Shown here: positions 1-8,418 of the stretch, piece after piece
How positions within the stretch are numbered: position 1 is the first letter of the stretch
Layout of the letters: every line of letters starts with the position of its first letter
DNA from: Acinetobacter courvalinii
GTDB lineage: Bacteria; Pseudomonadota; Gammaproteobacteria; Pseudomonadales; Moraxellaceae
Length of the DNA stretch: 64,000 nucleotides
Reading direction: 5' to 3'
Assembly (NCBI RefSeq): GCF_014635545.1
Contig: NZ_BMDA01000003.1
Location: 186,001-250,000, forward strand
Notes under the pieces: model-generated
Seen by the model: only the letters and a program-made list of their open reading frames with translations
Database searches by the model: none
What the model was told of the DNA's origin: nothing
Program-made: the position numbers and the translations under genes

Positions 1-750
1 ACGCATCATTTCACGTCTATTCTCAAAAGCATATTCCTGGGCCCATTCAACTGCCTCAACATAATCATTAAAGCTATTTGAACCTTCCGCAAAATAGCTC
101 AAATCTTTATCGGGTACATGCCCAAAACGATGTTGTGCTTCTTTCTTTGCCAGTTCAATGAAGTAGGTGCCAATCACATTGCCTAAGCCACGGCTACCGG
201 AATGGAGCATTACCCAGACCTCCTGATTTTCATCCAGACAGAGTTCAATAAAGTGATTGCCTCCACCTAAAGTACCAAGCTGTTTTTGCCAGGTGGCATC
301 AAATTTCCTGAGCATGCGCACTAGGCCTGGATGCTTTTTAATGATGGGTTGTAAGCGTTTTTCAAGCGGGATAATGCTTGATGCTTTCGCTTTGACCTGT
401 TTATGCAATTCAAAGCCCACCGGGATTTTGCGTTCAATGGCATGGCGTAACGATGCAAGATTGTCCGGAAGCTGTGAAGCTTTCAGATTGAGTCTGATGG
501 CATTCATGCCACAACCAATATCCACGCCGACAGCAGCAGGGATGATGGCATTTTTCGTGGGAATCACGCTACCAACTGTTGCACCTTTACCGACATGTAC
601 GTCAGGCATCACTGCAATATGTGAATAAACAAATTGTAGTTGTGCCATTTTTTTCAATTGTTCAATACTTTCGCTATCAATATCGTTGGTGAAGATTTTC
701 ACTGGAACGCCATAGGTAGCATCAGCATTAAGTATTTTTTGTATGCCCAT
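1..750 (-). CDS. rtcB: RNA-splicing ligase RtcB (5' part, runs off the window)
   Basis: RtcB joins RNA ends carrying 2',3'-cyclic phosphate or 3'-phosphate to 5'-hydroxyl ends, using GTP and Mn2+, in tRNA and rRNA repair. The first 250 residues are present. The metal-site motif GVDIGCGM (Asp77, Cys80), the LGTLGGGNHFIE block and the HSGSRGLGN block are all intact. The protein follows E. coli RtcB closely around IAVMPDVH and IPTKNAIIPAAVG, with a shorter insert after about residue 115. The start ATG at 750 has only a weak purine stretch (agagaa) before it. The gene sits behind a 200-nt structured leader (see separate entries), which suggests regulated expression. The C-terminal part and any partner gene lie outside the window, so no pairing with rtcA or prfH can be judged. 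Confidence 0.96.
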   Translation of the reverse strand, partial: MGIQKILNADATYGVPVKIFTNDIDSESIEQLKKMAQLQFVYSHIAVMPDVHVGKGATVGSVIPTKNAIIPAAVGVDIGCGMNAIRLNLKASQLPDNLASLRHAIERKIPVGFELHKQVKAKASSIIPLEKRLQPIIKKHPGLVRMLRKFDATWQKQLGTLGGGNHFIELCLDENQEVWVMLHSGSRGLGNVIGTYFIELAKKEAQHRFGHVPDKDLSYFAEGSNSFNDYVEAVEWAQEYAFENRREMMR

Positions 751-775
751 AAGATTCTCTCTTATTATTTTTTCC

Positions 776-861
776 GTCCGAACAGGCATAAAAAAACCCA
801 GCGAATGCCAGGTTAAATAGAGCATTCGGACAAGTGATCAATCGATTTGTACACTTGTCCG
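776..861 (-). promoter_or_regulatory. candidate attenuator of rtcB (competing hairpins)
   Basis: Read on the minus strand, arm A (861-852, cggacaagtg) pairs perfectly with arm B (836-827) over a 15-nt loop. The same arm B region (831-825) is also complementary to arm C (782-776, ttcggac), which lies beyond an intrinsic terminator at 814-789. A:B and B:C pairing exclude each other. B:C would enclose the terminator. This is the geometry of a transcription attenuator, placed between a short reading frame and rtcB. The pairings are seen directly; the regulatory role is inferred. Confidence 0.55.
789..814 (-). terminator. intrinsic terminator inside the rtcB leader
   Basis: On the minus strand aacctggc and gctgggtt form an 8-pair stem (two G-U pairs) with loop attc, followed by seven T. 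It lies about 40 bases before the rtcB start and so would stop rtcB transcription unless prevented. Confidence 0.65.
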
Positions 862-881
862 TGAGTCGACAGTGCCAAATC

Positions 882-911
882 TTATCGTGTAGTTCCTGAT
901 TGTAATGGCAT
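882..911 (-). CDS. candidate leader peptide of rtcB (9 codons)
   Basis: ATG at 911 opens a nine-codon frame, MPLQSGTTR, ending TAA at 884-882. It is preceded by a textbook ribosome binding site (aggagg at 925-920, 8 bases from the ATG), far stronger than that of rtcB itself. It lies about 40 nt after the predicted transcription start and 20 nt before the first competing hairpin. A ribosome on it could influence folding of the leader. No similarity to a known leader peptide is recognised, and the residues show no run of one amino acid. Translation is inferred from the signal only. Confidence 0.45.
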   Translation of the reverse strand: MPLQSGTTR

Positions 912-941
912 GCTGTCGTCCTCCTATTGTGTGGTGCCGTT

Positions 942-973
942 GAAAATATGAGCGGAATTTTACTCATATTTTC
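942..973. promoter_or_regulatory. 11-bp-arm palindrome over the rtcB promoter (operator or lysP terminator)
   Basis: gaaaatatgag (942-952) and ctcatattttc (963-973) are perfect inverted repeats with a 10-bp spacer, so the arm centres are 21 bp or two helical turns apart. One arm lies in the spacer of the predicted rtcB promoter and the other near its start site. This suits a dimeric repressor. It could instead be the lysP transcript end, but no T-run follows on the minus strand. Confidence 0.5.
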
Positions 974-984
974 ATTCGGGTCAA
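957..984 (-). promoter_or_regulatory. predicted sigma-70 promoter of rtcB leader
   Basis: On the minus strand TTGACC (984-979) and TAAAAT (962-957) are separated by 16 bp. This would start transcription near 950, giving a leader of about 200 nt before rtcB. Confidence 0.5.
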
Positions 985-998
985 GTGAAAAGTGTTTT

Positions 999-2456
999 TT
1001 ATTCACCTTCTTTCACATTCATGTCTTTATAGGCAATCAGTTTGGTCTTGTGTTTCCACTTATACCCTAGCCAGATCACCAGGAATAGTGGAATACTGAT
1101 ATAGGTTGACACTAGGCCTAACCAGTCAATTTTACCACCAAGCAACGCTTGGTAGTTTTGACCTAAGATAATGATTGAACAAAGAATAAATGCAAACCAA
1201 GGTGCGAATGGGAAGAATTTGGCACGATAAGCCAGATCTTCAACCTTATAACCTTGAGCAATATAACCTTTACGGAAACGGTAGTGTGAAATTGCAATCC
1301 CTAACCAGACAATGAAGCCGCACATCCCGGACATGTTGAGTAGCCAGTTAAATACCTGTTTCTCGCCGATAAAGGTAGTCAGGAAGCACAACGCTGCAAC
1401 CGCAGTCGTCGCATAGAGGGCATTCATAGGTACGCCGCGACCATCCAGTTTGGAGAACCACTTCGGTGCACGACCTTCTTTGGCCATATCAAATAGCATA
1501 CGGGTAGAAGAGTACATGCCTGAGTTACCCGCAGACAGAATTGCGCTGAGAATCACCGCATTCATCAAGCTGGCTGCAAAGGCAAAACCTGCTTTTTCAT
1601 ACAATAACGTGAATGGTGAAAGCGCAATATCTTCACTTTGTGCTGCTTTTAACAGTAGTGGATCATCATAACTGACTAATGTGCCGATGATGAAAATACA
1701 CAGGATATAGAACAGTAGAATACGCCAGAAGATTTGTTTGATTGCCAATGGAATGGTTTTTTTCGGATCTTTGGATTCACCTGCGGCAACCCCAACCATT
1801 TCAGTGCCCTGAAAAGAGAATCCGGCAATCATGGCGACACCAATCAGAGCCTGGAATCCACCAACAAAAGGGGCTTCCTTATACGTCCAGTGTTGAAATA
1901 CCGATACATTTGGCGTCAGCATGATTTTAGCAATCATCCAGATACCGATGACAATAAACACGATAATGGCAACGACCTTGATCAAAGAGAATAGGAATTC
2001 ACTTTCACCAAAGCCTTTGACGGTTAAAGCATTGATTCCAAAAATAATCGCAAGGAAGATCGCACTCCAGTAAAACCCGGGAATATCGGGAAACCAGAAC
2101 TTCATGATGAACTGGACTGCCACCAGTTCAAATGCCACGGTAATGGCCCAGTTGTACCAGTAGTTCCAACCCAAGGCAAAACCAAAGCCATCTTCGACAT
2201 AACGGCTACCGTAGGTAAAGAAGGCACCGGAGGTTGGATTATGCGTAGCTAATTCGCCTAGACTGGTCATCAAGAAATAAATCATGATACCGATCAGGGC
2301 ATAAGCCAGTAACGCACCACCAGGACCTGCATTGGCAATGGTTGAACCTGAAGCGAGGAATAAGCCTGTGCCGATCGATCCACCAATGGCAATCATGTTC
2401 AGGTGACGTGCCCCGAGCTTACGCTGTAGGTGTTGAGGAGCAGATGTATCGCTCAT
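999..2456 (-). CDS. lysP: lysine-specific permease LysP-like (APC family)
   Basis: This is an inner-membrane amino acid:proton symporter of the APC superfamily, 485 residues with about 12 membrane segments. The N-terminal ARHLNMIAIGGSIGTGLF block, the MTSLGELATHNP segment and the VEDGFGFALGWNYWYNW stretch match E. coli LysP almost word for word, so lysine is the likely substrate. Substrate cannot be proven from sequence because related arginine and aromatic permeases share the fold. ATG at 2456 has a good site (aagga, 6 bases upstream). The start is 18 bp after rsmC on the same strand, so rsmC-lysP is probably one transcript. In E. coli, LysP also acts as a co-sensor for CadC; no cadC is seen here. 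Confidence 0.88.
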   Translation of the reverse strand: MSDTSAPQHLQRKLGARHLNMIAIGGSIGTGLFLASGSTIANAGPGGALLAYALIGIMIYFLMTSLGELATHNPTSGAFFTYGSRYVEDGFGFALGWNYWYNWAITVAFELVAVQFIMKFWFPDIPGFYWSAIFLAIIFGINALTVKGFGESEFLFSLIKVVAIIVFIVIGIWMIAKIMLTPNVSVFQHWTYKEAPFVGGFQALIGVAMIAGFSFQGTEMVGVAAGESKDPKKTIPLAIKQIFWRILLFYILCIFIIGTLVSYDDPLLLKAAQSEDIALSPFTLLYEKAGFAFAASLMNAVILSAILSAGNSGMYSSTRMLFDMAKEGRAPKWFSKLDGRGVPMNALYATTAVAALCFLTTFIGEKQVFNWLLNMSGMCGFIVWLGIAISHYRFRKGYIAQGYKVEDLAYRAKFFPFAPWFAFILCSIIILGQNYQALLGGKIDWLGLVSTYISIPLFLVIWLGYKWKHKTKLIAYKDMNVKEGE

Positions 2457-2474
2457 AAAAATTCCTTAAAATGT

Positions 2475-3491
2475 TTATTTTGCACAGGCATATAACACCT
2501 TGAATCCTTGTTGATCAGCTTTCACCATACATTGACCAAAACTTTGTTCAATGAGAGGGGGATAGTTCAGAAAACGGTTTGCCACGATCCATAATTCACC
2601 TGAATTTTTCAGATGTACGCTCGCAAGCTGACAAAGTTCTTCACTTGCATCGTAATTGGTATGAATCCCCTGATGAAAAGGTGGATTGCTTACGATGGCA
2701 TCCAGATCTTTGGGCGCATCTCTAAAACCTGTAACTGGTTGTAGAGTTAACTGATTGAGATCCAGATTATTTTTCTGGAAAGTCAGTTCAGTTGAACGTA
2801 AAGCAAATGCATCAACATCAAGTGCAAAAATTTGCTGGTTCGGATTTAGCTTGGCTAAATAAGCGCTAATAATTCCAGCACCACAACCAAAGTCGGCAAT
2901 CTTACCTGATTTTACTTGACTAAGGTAAGGGACTAAGACGGCTGTTCCGACATCTAAATGATCCTGACTAAACACACCCGGTAGGGCACAGACCTGTAAT
3001 TGATCCTGATGTATTTGAACTGTATAGCTTTTTAACCAATGTTCAAGTGGTTTCAACTGCTCAGTTTTTTCGATCTTCATTTGCCAGAACTGGCAATGAC
3101 GTGCGCTATCCAGCTTCAGTGTCTTACCATAGGGCTGTAATTGTTTGGCTGCACGTTCTACGCCGCCTTTTTTTTCACCGACCAGAAAGACATTCTGCTC
3201 AAGTTTTAGGTGGCTGACCACAACATGCAGAATATAATTCAGTAACTCTTTTGATTTAGGTACAAAAATAACCACCTGATCAAAGCTGGCTTGCGGAAAC
3301 TCAACCGAAAAATGTGAGTGAATGCCGGCATTTTGAAAAGCCTGATGATCAGCATAATTCCAGCTCCAAACCGATGCCTGGACTTGCTCTGGTAAGTTTT
3401 TTGCGAGTTGATCATTGGGTGCATTAATCAGTAAGACTTGCCCCTTTAAATAATCTTGCTGTCTGATGACAACTTCACTACGTGGATCCAT
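2475..3491 (-). CDS. rsmC: 16S rRNA m2G1207 methyltransferase RsmC
   Basis: RsmC is a SAM-dependent enzyme that methylates G1207 of 16S rRNA in the small subunit. The 338-residue protein has the usual two-part layout: a divergent N-terminal domain that lost catalysis and a C-terminal Rossmann domain. The SAM motif reads DFGCGAG, an acidic residue follows in [11 protein letters not shown], and the catalytic N-P-P-F tetrad is at about residues 269-272 (VSNPPFHQG). The length fits the family (E. coli about 343). A terminator separates it from the upstream permease gene, so it probably has its own promoter and is co-transcribed with lysP. RlmG is the closest alternative, but its length and motif spacing fit less well. 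Confidence 0.88.
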   Translation of the reverse strand: MDPRSEVVIRQQDYLKGQVLLINAPNDQLAKNLPEQVQASVWSWNYADHQAFQNAGIHSHFSVEFPQASFDQVVIFVPKSKELLNYILHVVVSHLKLEQNVFLVGEKKGGVERAAKQLQPYGKTLKLDSARHCQFWQMKIEKTEQLKPLEHWLKSYTVQIHQDQLQVCALPGVFSQDHLDVGTAVLVPYLSQVKSGKIADFGCGAGIISAYLAKLNPNQQIFALDVDAFALRSTELTFQKNNLDLNQLTLQPVTGFRDAPKDLDAIVSNPPFHQGIHTNYDASEELCQLASVHLKNSGELWIVANRFLNYPPLIEQSFGQCMVKADQQGFKVLYACAK

Positions 3492-3502
3492 TTTGATCTC
3501 TC

Positions 3503-3534
3503 ATCAAAAACAAAGCCCAGTCGTGAAACTGGGC
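3503..3534 (-). terminator. intrinsic terminator after the purine permease
   Basis: gcccagt (3515-3521) pairs with actgggc (3528-3534) around a 6-base loop. On the minus strand the stem is followed by tttgttttt. Confidence 0.75.
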
Positions 3535-3553
3535 ACTTGACGTTATTTGTGAA

Positions 3554-4912
3554 TTACTTATGTGTTTCGGGTAAAACAATATTTAAAATCAAGGCTGCAA
3601 TACCGCCTGTTGCCACACCTGAGCTAAAAATATTTTTAAATAACTCGGGCAAGTGTTCAAGGATTTGAGGGACTTGAGCAACACCGAGGCCGAGCGCAAG
3701 TGAAATGGCAATAATCAGCAGGGCACGACGATCAAGATGAATACTTGAAAGAATGTTGATCCCGGAAGCGGCAACAGCACCAAACATGACCATCACAGCG
3801 CCACCTAGTACCGCTTGAGGTACGGCTTGAATCACGGCAGCAACAGCAGGGAATAAGCCCAGAATAATCAGTAATACCGCAATCCAGATCCCGACATAAC
3901 GACTTGCCACACCTGTCAGTTGAATCACACCATTGTTTTGTGCAAACACGGAACTTGGGAAGGTGTTGAAGATCCCCGCAAGAAAGGAGTTTGCGCCATT
4001 AACCAGTACGCCACCTTTAATGCGTTGCATCCAGACCGGACCATCAACAGGCTGATTAGAAATTTTACTGGTCGCCGTGACATCACCAATGGCTTCAAGT
4101 GAAGTGACAAGATAAATGAAGGCCATTGGAATGAATAAGCTCCAGGAGAAGCTTAATCCAAAATGCATTGGTGTTGGAATCTGAACTAGAGGTGCATCCT
4201 GTAGCACAGCAAAGTTTAAATGTCCCATGAAGCCGGCAAGGATGTAACCGATCACCAAAGCAATCAGAATGGCTGAACTTTTGACCCAGATAATCCGAAT
4301 ACGATTTAGCAGGATGATAATGGCCAGCACGCTACATGACATGATCAGGTTATCGGCATTGGCAAAGGTATTGTCCTGCATGGCCGTATAACCACCACCC
4401 ATGCTGATCAGTCCTTCTTTAATCAAGGTTAAACCGATCAGAAGCACGACAATGCCTGTCACCAGAGGGGTGATCAGCTTTTTCACCCACGGCAGAATTC
4501 GGGAGACGCCCATTTCAATAAACGAACCTGCAATCACCACACCAAAAATGGCAGCCATTACTTGTTCAACTGGGGTGCCTGCCGCAACCATTGCACTTCC
4601 AATACCGATGATCGGACCGATAAAGTTAAAACTGGTACCCTGAACAATCAAAAGTCCTGCACCAAATGGGCCAACTTTTTTGCATTGTAAAAAGGTTGCG
4701 ATACCCGAGATGATTAAAGACATGGACAGGATCATGTTGGTGTCTTCGCGAGAGACGCCAAGTGCCAGACAAATCAGTAGTCCAGGGGTCACAATCGGGA
4801 CTAAAATCGCCAAAAGATGCTGTAAAGCGGCTAAAAATGCAACAAAAGGTTTCGGTCGATCATTGAGTCCATAGACCAGATCAAGCTGCTGCTGAGGTTG
4901 TGAATTCGACAT
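3554..4912 (-). CDS. NCS2 xanthine/uric acid permease
   Basis: Nucleobase:cation symporter-2 family, inner membrane, about 14 membrane segments, 452 residues from the chosen start. The N-terminal signature is LVYGLNDRPKPFVAFLAALQHLLA. The conserved NCS2 motifs include FLQCKKVGPFGAGLLIVQGTSFNF and the Gln/Glu region SLEAIGDVTATS, followed by QNNGVIQLTGVASRYVG. This pattern is that of the xanthine/urate branch (XanP, XanQ, UacT) rather than uracil (UraA). Xanthine and urate cannot be told apart here. The start at 4912 (MSNSQ) is preferred over an in-frame ATG at 4936 because it begins the conserved region; neither has a clear ribosome site. It is divergent from typA, with no purine-catabolism genes nearby. 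Confidence 0.85.
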   Translation of the reverse strand: MSNSQPQQQLDLVYGLNDRPKPFVAFLAALQHLLAILVPIVTPGLLICLALGVSREDTNMILSMSLIISGIATFLQCKKVGPFGAGLLIVQGTSFNFIGPIIGIGSAMVAAGTPVEQVMAAIFGVVIAGSFIEMGVSRILPWVKKLITPLVTGIVVLLIGLTLIKEGLISMGGGYTAMQDNTFANADNLIMSCSVLAIIILLNRIRIIWVKSSAILIALVIGYILAGFMGHLNFAVLQDAPLVQIPTPMHFGLSFSWSLFIPMAFIYLVTSLEAIGDVTATSKISNQPVDGPVWMQRIKGGVLVNGANSFLAGIFNTFPSSVFAQNNGVIQLTGVASRYVGIWIAVLLIILGLFPAVAAVIQAVPQAVLGGAVMVMFGAVAASGINILSSIHLDRRALLIIAISLALGLGVAQVPQILEHLPELFKNIFSSGVATGGIAALILNIVLPETHK

Positions 4913-5049
4913 GGGAGTATAAAAAGCGAGAGGCATTAGCGCGATATTCTAATAGAGTTAGCTCGCTTTACCAACGATTCAATGTCACTTCGTCAGAAAA
5001 AAAGTGCACTGTCAATAAACTGTCACTACTAAACTGTAGTATTTTTCTG

Positions 5050-5055
5050 TATAAT
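5050..5055 (+). promoter_or_regulatory. possible -10 box of typA
   Basis: A perfect TATAAT lies 31 bases before the typA ATG. No good -35 hexamer is visible at the proper distance. A small inverted repeat (actac/gtagt) lies just upstream. Confidence 0.35.
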
Positions 5056-5086
5056 TTGCCCTCAAATTTAAAGCGTATCGAATTAC

Positions 5087-6922
5087 ATGTCAGATATTAA
5101 AACTCTCCGTAACATTGCCATTATTGCGCACGTCGATCATGGTAAGACGACTCTAGTCGACAAACTTTTACAACAATCAGGTGCTCTTGGTGATCGCGCA
5201 GGCGAGATTGAACGTGTTATGGATTCTAACGCGCTTGAGTCTGAACGTGGTATTACCATTCTTGCAAAAAACACTGCAATCAAATGGTTAGATGCACGTA
5301 CAAACACCGAATACCGCATTAACATCGTCGACACCCCGGGACACGCTGACTTCGGTGGTGAAGTGGAACGTGTAATGTCGATGGTTGACTGTGTATTGCT
5401 TCTTGTTGACTCACAAGAAGGTCCAATGCCACAAACGCGTTTCGTAACGCAAAAAGCGTTCGCGCGTGGTTTGAAACCAATCGTGATTATCAACAAAGTC
5501 GACAAGCCAAGCGCGCGTCCAGACTGGGTTATCGATCAAGTTTTTGATTTGTTTGATAACTTAGGCGGTACTGACGAGCAGTTAGACTTCCCGGTTGTGT
5601 ATGCTTCTGGTCTTCGTGGTGTTGCAGGTCCTTCACCAGAAGAATTAGCAGAAGATATGACGCCGTTATTCCAAACGATTGTAGATGTCGTTGAACCACC
5701 AGCAGTTGATGTTGATGGTCCTTTCCAGATGCAGATTTCATCACTTGACTATAACAGTTTCGTAGGTGTTATCGGTGTTGGCCGTATCCAGCGTGGTTCA
5801 GTGAAATTAAATACACCTGTTACTGTTATCGATAAAGATGGCAATACACGTAACGGCCGTATCTTAAAAATCATGGGTTACCATGGTTTAGAGCGTGTTG
5901 ATGTTGAATCGGCTTCAGCTGGTGACATTATCTGTATTACGGGTATTGATGCACTCAACATTTCTGACACGATTTGTGATCCTAAAAATGTTGAAGCATT
6001 ACCAGCATTGTCTGTAGATGAACCGACTGTATCGATGACTTTCCAAGTAAACAACTCACCGTTTGCTGGTAAAGAAGGTAAGTTCGTCACTTCACGTAAC
6101 ATCCGTGAACGTCTTGACCGTGAATTGATTCATAACGTAGCACTTCGTGTTGAAGATACTGACAGCCCAGACCGTTTCAAGGTTTCAGGCCGTGGTGAAC
6201 TTCACCTTTCAGTTTTAATTGAAAACATGCGTCGTGAAGGCTTCGAAATGGGCGTATCACGTCCACAAGTGATCATGAAAGAAATCGATGGCGAAAAACA
6301 AGAGCCATACGAAAACGTAACGTTTGACGTTGAAGAACAGCATCAAGGTTCTGTAATGGAACAAATGGGCTTCCGTAAAGGCGAAATGACCAATATGGAA
6401 GTTGACGGTAAAGGCCGTATCCGTATTGAAGCAACTGTACCTTCACGTGGCTTGATTGGTTTCCGTTCTGAATTCCTGACTATGACTTCAGGTACAGGGA
6501 TCATGACCTCAAGCTTCTCGCACTACGGTCCGGCAAAAGCAGGTACTGTTGCGAAACGTCAAAATGGTGTGTTGATTTCTATGGTTCAAGGTACTTGCTT
6601 GGGCTATGCATTATTCACACTTCAAGACCGTGGTCGTTTATTCGCTAAGCCACAGTTAGAAGTGTATGAAGGTATGATCATTGGTATTAACTCGCGTTCT
6701 GACGATATGGTTGTAAATCCAACCAAAGCGAAGCAGTTAACTAACGTTCGTGCATCAGGTACTGATGAAGCTTTAACTTTAACCCCTGCAATGGAATATA
6801 CGCTTGAACAAGCGCTTGAGTTCATTCAGGATGATGAGTTAGTTGAAGTAACTCCAAAATCGATTCGTATCCGTAAGCGTTACTTAACTGAAAACGAACG
6901 TAAGCGTAATCGTGATAAATAA
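5087..6922 (+). CDS. typA: ribosome-associated GTPase TypA/BipA
   Basis: TypA (BipA) is a translational GTPase related to EF-G and LepA. It binds the ribosome and assists 50S assembly, cold growth and stress responses. All G motifs are present: G1 AHVDHGKTT at residues 14-22, the RGITI switch I motif, DTPGHADFGGEV, and NKVDKPSARPDW. The C-terminal half carries the BipA-specific SRGLIGFRSEFLTMTSGTGIM region and ends in a basic tail (KRYLTENERKRNRDK). The length of 611 fits the family (about 605-615). It is monocistronic: a divergent permease lies upstream and a strong terminator follows within 25 bp. Confidence 0.97.
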   Translation: MSDIKTLRNIAIIAHVDHGKTTLVDKLLQQSGALGDRAGEIERVMDSNALESERGITILAKNTAIKWLDARTNTEYRINIVDTPGHADFGGEVERVMSMVDCVLLLVDSQEGPMPQTRFVTQKAFARGLKPIVIINKVDKPSARPDWVIDQVFDLFDNLGGTDEQLDFPVVYASGLRGVAGPSPEELAEDMTPLFQTIVDVVEPPAVDVDGPFQMQISSLDYNSFVGVIGVGRIQRGSVKLNTPVTVIDKDGNTRNGRILKIMGYHGLERVDVESASAGDIICITGIDALNISDTICDPKNVEALPALSVDEPTVSMTFQVNNSPFAGKEGKFVTSRNIRERLDRELIHNVALRVEDTDSPDRFKVSGRGELHLSVLIENMRREGFEMGVSRPQVIMKEIDGEKQEPYENVTFDVEEQHQGSVMEQMGFRKGEMTNMEVDGKGRIRIEATVPSRGLIGFRSEFLTMTSGTGIMTSSFSHYGPAKAGTVAKRQNGVLISMVQGTCLGYALFTLQDRGRLFAKPQLEVYEGMIIGINSRSDDMVVNPTKAKQLTNVRASGTDEALTLTPAMEYTLEQALEFIQDDELVEVTPKSIRIRKRYLTENERKRNRDK

Positions 6923-6944
6923 TTTTTCTTCACTGAAAAATGAC

Positions 6945-6976
6945 AAAACCGCTAAATTTATTTAGCGGTTTTTTAT
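6945..6976 (+). terminator. intrinsic terminator after typA
   Basis: A 12-bp perfect stem (aaaaccgctaaa / tttagcggtttt) with a 4-base loop is followed by a T-run. Confidence 0.92.
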
Positions 6977-7165
6977 TGCATAAATTCAAGGGGAAGGACA
7001 TGCTTAAGGACATATTTTTATGAAAATAAAAAGTGTTGTTAAAGTGTGAAATAGCTTTCTTTTTTTGATAAAAATATTAAATTACCAACATTATTGGAAT
7101 AACTGCGTCTGTGTAATAAACAATGCAAAAACAGGCTGCGATCAAGTTCAACTCTGGAGAGTGAT

Positions 7166-7597
7166 ATGAGTATTATTAAAGAATTTAAAGAGTTTGCCAT
7201 CAAAGGCAATATGATGGATTTAGCGATTGGTGTCATCATTGGTGGCGCTTTCGGTAAAATCATTGATTCATTGGTGAAAGATATCGTCATGCCAGTGATT
7301 TCATGGATCTTGGGCGGTGAAGTGGATTACACCAACTGGTTCCTGATTCTTGGGGATAATCCAACTAACATCACTACGCTCAAAGCGGCACAAGATGCTG
7401 GCTTGAATGTATTTGCCTATGGTAACTTCCTCACCATCTTGATTAACTTCCTGCTTTTAGCCTGGGTCGTGTTCTTGTTGGTGAAAGTCATGAACCGTAT
7501 CCGTAAGCAGGAAGAAGCTGCGCCTGAGCCAGAGGCGATTCCTGAAGATGTGCAATTGTTACGTGAAATCCGTGATGAATTGAAAAAACAAGGCTGA
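7166..7597 (+). CDS. mscL: large-conductance mechanosensitive channel MscL
   Basis: MscL is a homopentameric inner-membrane channel that opens under membrane tension to release solutes after hypo-osmotic shock. The 143-residue protein has the N-terminal amphipathic helix ([20 protein letters not shown]). TM1 is [22 protein letters not shown], and a periplasmic loop of usual length follows. TM2 is [22 protein letters not shown], and the tail ends in an acidic/basic helix ([14 protein letters not shown]) that forms the cytoplasmic bundle. The ATG follows ctggagagtgat, a good ribosome site. It is a single-gene unit with a terminator directly after it. The 240 bp upstream show no other gene. Confidence 0.97.
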   Translation: MSIIKEFKEFAIKGNMMDLAIGVIIGGAFGKIIDSLVKDIVMPVISWILGGEVDYTNWFLILGDNPTNITTLKAAQDAGLNVFAYGNFLTILINFLLLAWVVFLLVKVMNRIRKQEEAAPEPEAIPEDVQLLREIRDELKKQG

Positions 7598-7615
7598 TCA
7601 CTCAGCTGATGTAGA

Positions 7616-7645
7616 AAAACGGTATCCTTGATGCCGTTTTTTATT
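7616..7645 (+). terminator. intrinsic terminator after mscL
   Basis: aaaacggtatc pairs with gatgccgtttt (one G-U pair) around a 3-base loop, followed by T residues. Confidence 0.85.
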
Positions 7646-7716
7646 GTCTGTAAAAAGAGATGAGTAACTTGCACGATTTCATTTTAAGATGCTGTGCAGA
7701 TTGAAGGGGAAAATTG

Positions 7717-8058
7717 ATGAATCGATTATTTGTATACGGCACCTTATGCCCAAATCGCGAAAATGCACATATTCTGGGAGAGATTGGTGGAGACTGGCAA
7801 CCTGCTACGGTAAATGGCACCATTCATATACTGGACTGGGGGCCTGATCAGGGGCTACCGGCAATTGTTTTAAATCCGCAGGATTCCCAAGTTGAAGGAT
7901 ATCTGTTTAGTACGGAAAAACTTGAGCAAAACTGGCAAATGCTGGATGAGTTTGAAGGCATGCAGTATGAGAGAGTACAGACTGAAGTCCAGCTGGCGAC
8001 AGGTGAGCCAACCACCGCATGGACCTATGTCATGAAAGAGCGAGCAAAACCTGAATAA
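7717..8058 (+). CDS. gamma-glutamylcyclotransferase-like (AIG2/YtfP) protein
   Basis: A 113-residue protein of the GGCT/AIG2-like fold. The family signature FVYGTLCPNRENAHIL (Y-G-[ST]-L) is at the N-terminus, and a conserved acidic residue lies in LDEFEGMQYERV, where family members carry the catalytic Glu. Such enzymes cyclise gamma-glutamyl groups to 5-oxoproline, but many bacterial members have no known substrate. ATG at 7717 follows aagggg at a proper distance; a TTG one codon earlier is less likely. It stands alone between the mscL terminator and a convergent parvulin gene. Confidence 0.8.
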   Translation: MNRLFVYGTLCPNRENAHILGEIGGDWQPATVNGTIHILDWGPDQGLPAIVLNPQDSQVEGYLFSTEKLEQNWQMLDEFEGMQYERVQTEVQLATGEPTTAWTYVMKERAKPE

Positions 8059-8094
8059 AGGATGAGCTTACCATGGGGTTTAAGCTCGATCTGC

Positions 8095-8385
8095 TTACCT
8101 TAAATTGCCCATCCGGAATTTAACTTCGACCAGATGAAAACCAAACTGGCTTTTTACCGGACCATGTAACACACGTTCTGCTGCGGTAAATACCAGTTTG
8201 TCGATGACAGGAACCAGCTGTCCTTTTCTGATTTCACCGAGCTCGCCCCCACGTTTGGCAGAGTTGCAGGTCGAATATTGCTTGGCAATTTTGGCAAAAT
8301 CAGCACCCGACTGAATACGCTTTTTCAGCTGTTCAGCCATATCTTTATCTTTTACGAGAATATGTCGAACAATTGCAGTTTGCAT
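8095..8385 (-). CDS. parvulin-type peptidyl-prolyl isomerase (PpiC-like)
   Basis: A small single-domain rotamase of 96 residues with no signal peptide, so probably cytoplasmic like E. coli PpiC. The parvulin landmarks are present: an early His in VRHILVKD, the GADFAKIAKQYSTCNSAKRGGELGEIRKGQLVP block, and the C-terminal GPVKSQFGFHLVEV motif containing the second conserved His. The start at 8385 follows aaggag with 9-base spacing. Upstream in-frame TTG codons are unlikely. The gene starts 33 bp after mutM on the same strand and may be co-transcribed with it, without an obvious functional link. Confidence 0.9.
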   Translation of the reverse strand: MQTAIVRHILVKDKDMAEQLKKRIQSGADFAKIAKQYSTCNSAKRGGELGEIRKGQLVPVIDKLVFTAAERVLHGPVKSQFGFHLVEVKFRMGNLR

Positions 8386-8418
8386 GAGGTTGTTCTCCTT
8401 TAATAGCACTTAAATCAT

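Noticed and set aside
728-1006. 92-codon minus-strand frame spanning the rtcB leader
   Set aside because: It starts inside the end of lysP, upstream of the predicted promoter, overlaps the start of rtcB, and runs through hairpins and a terminator. The structured RNA explains the region better.
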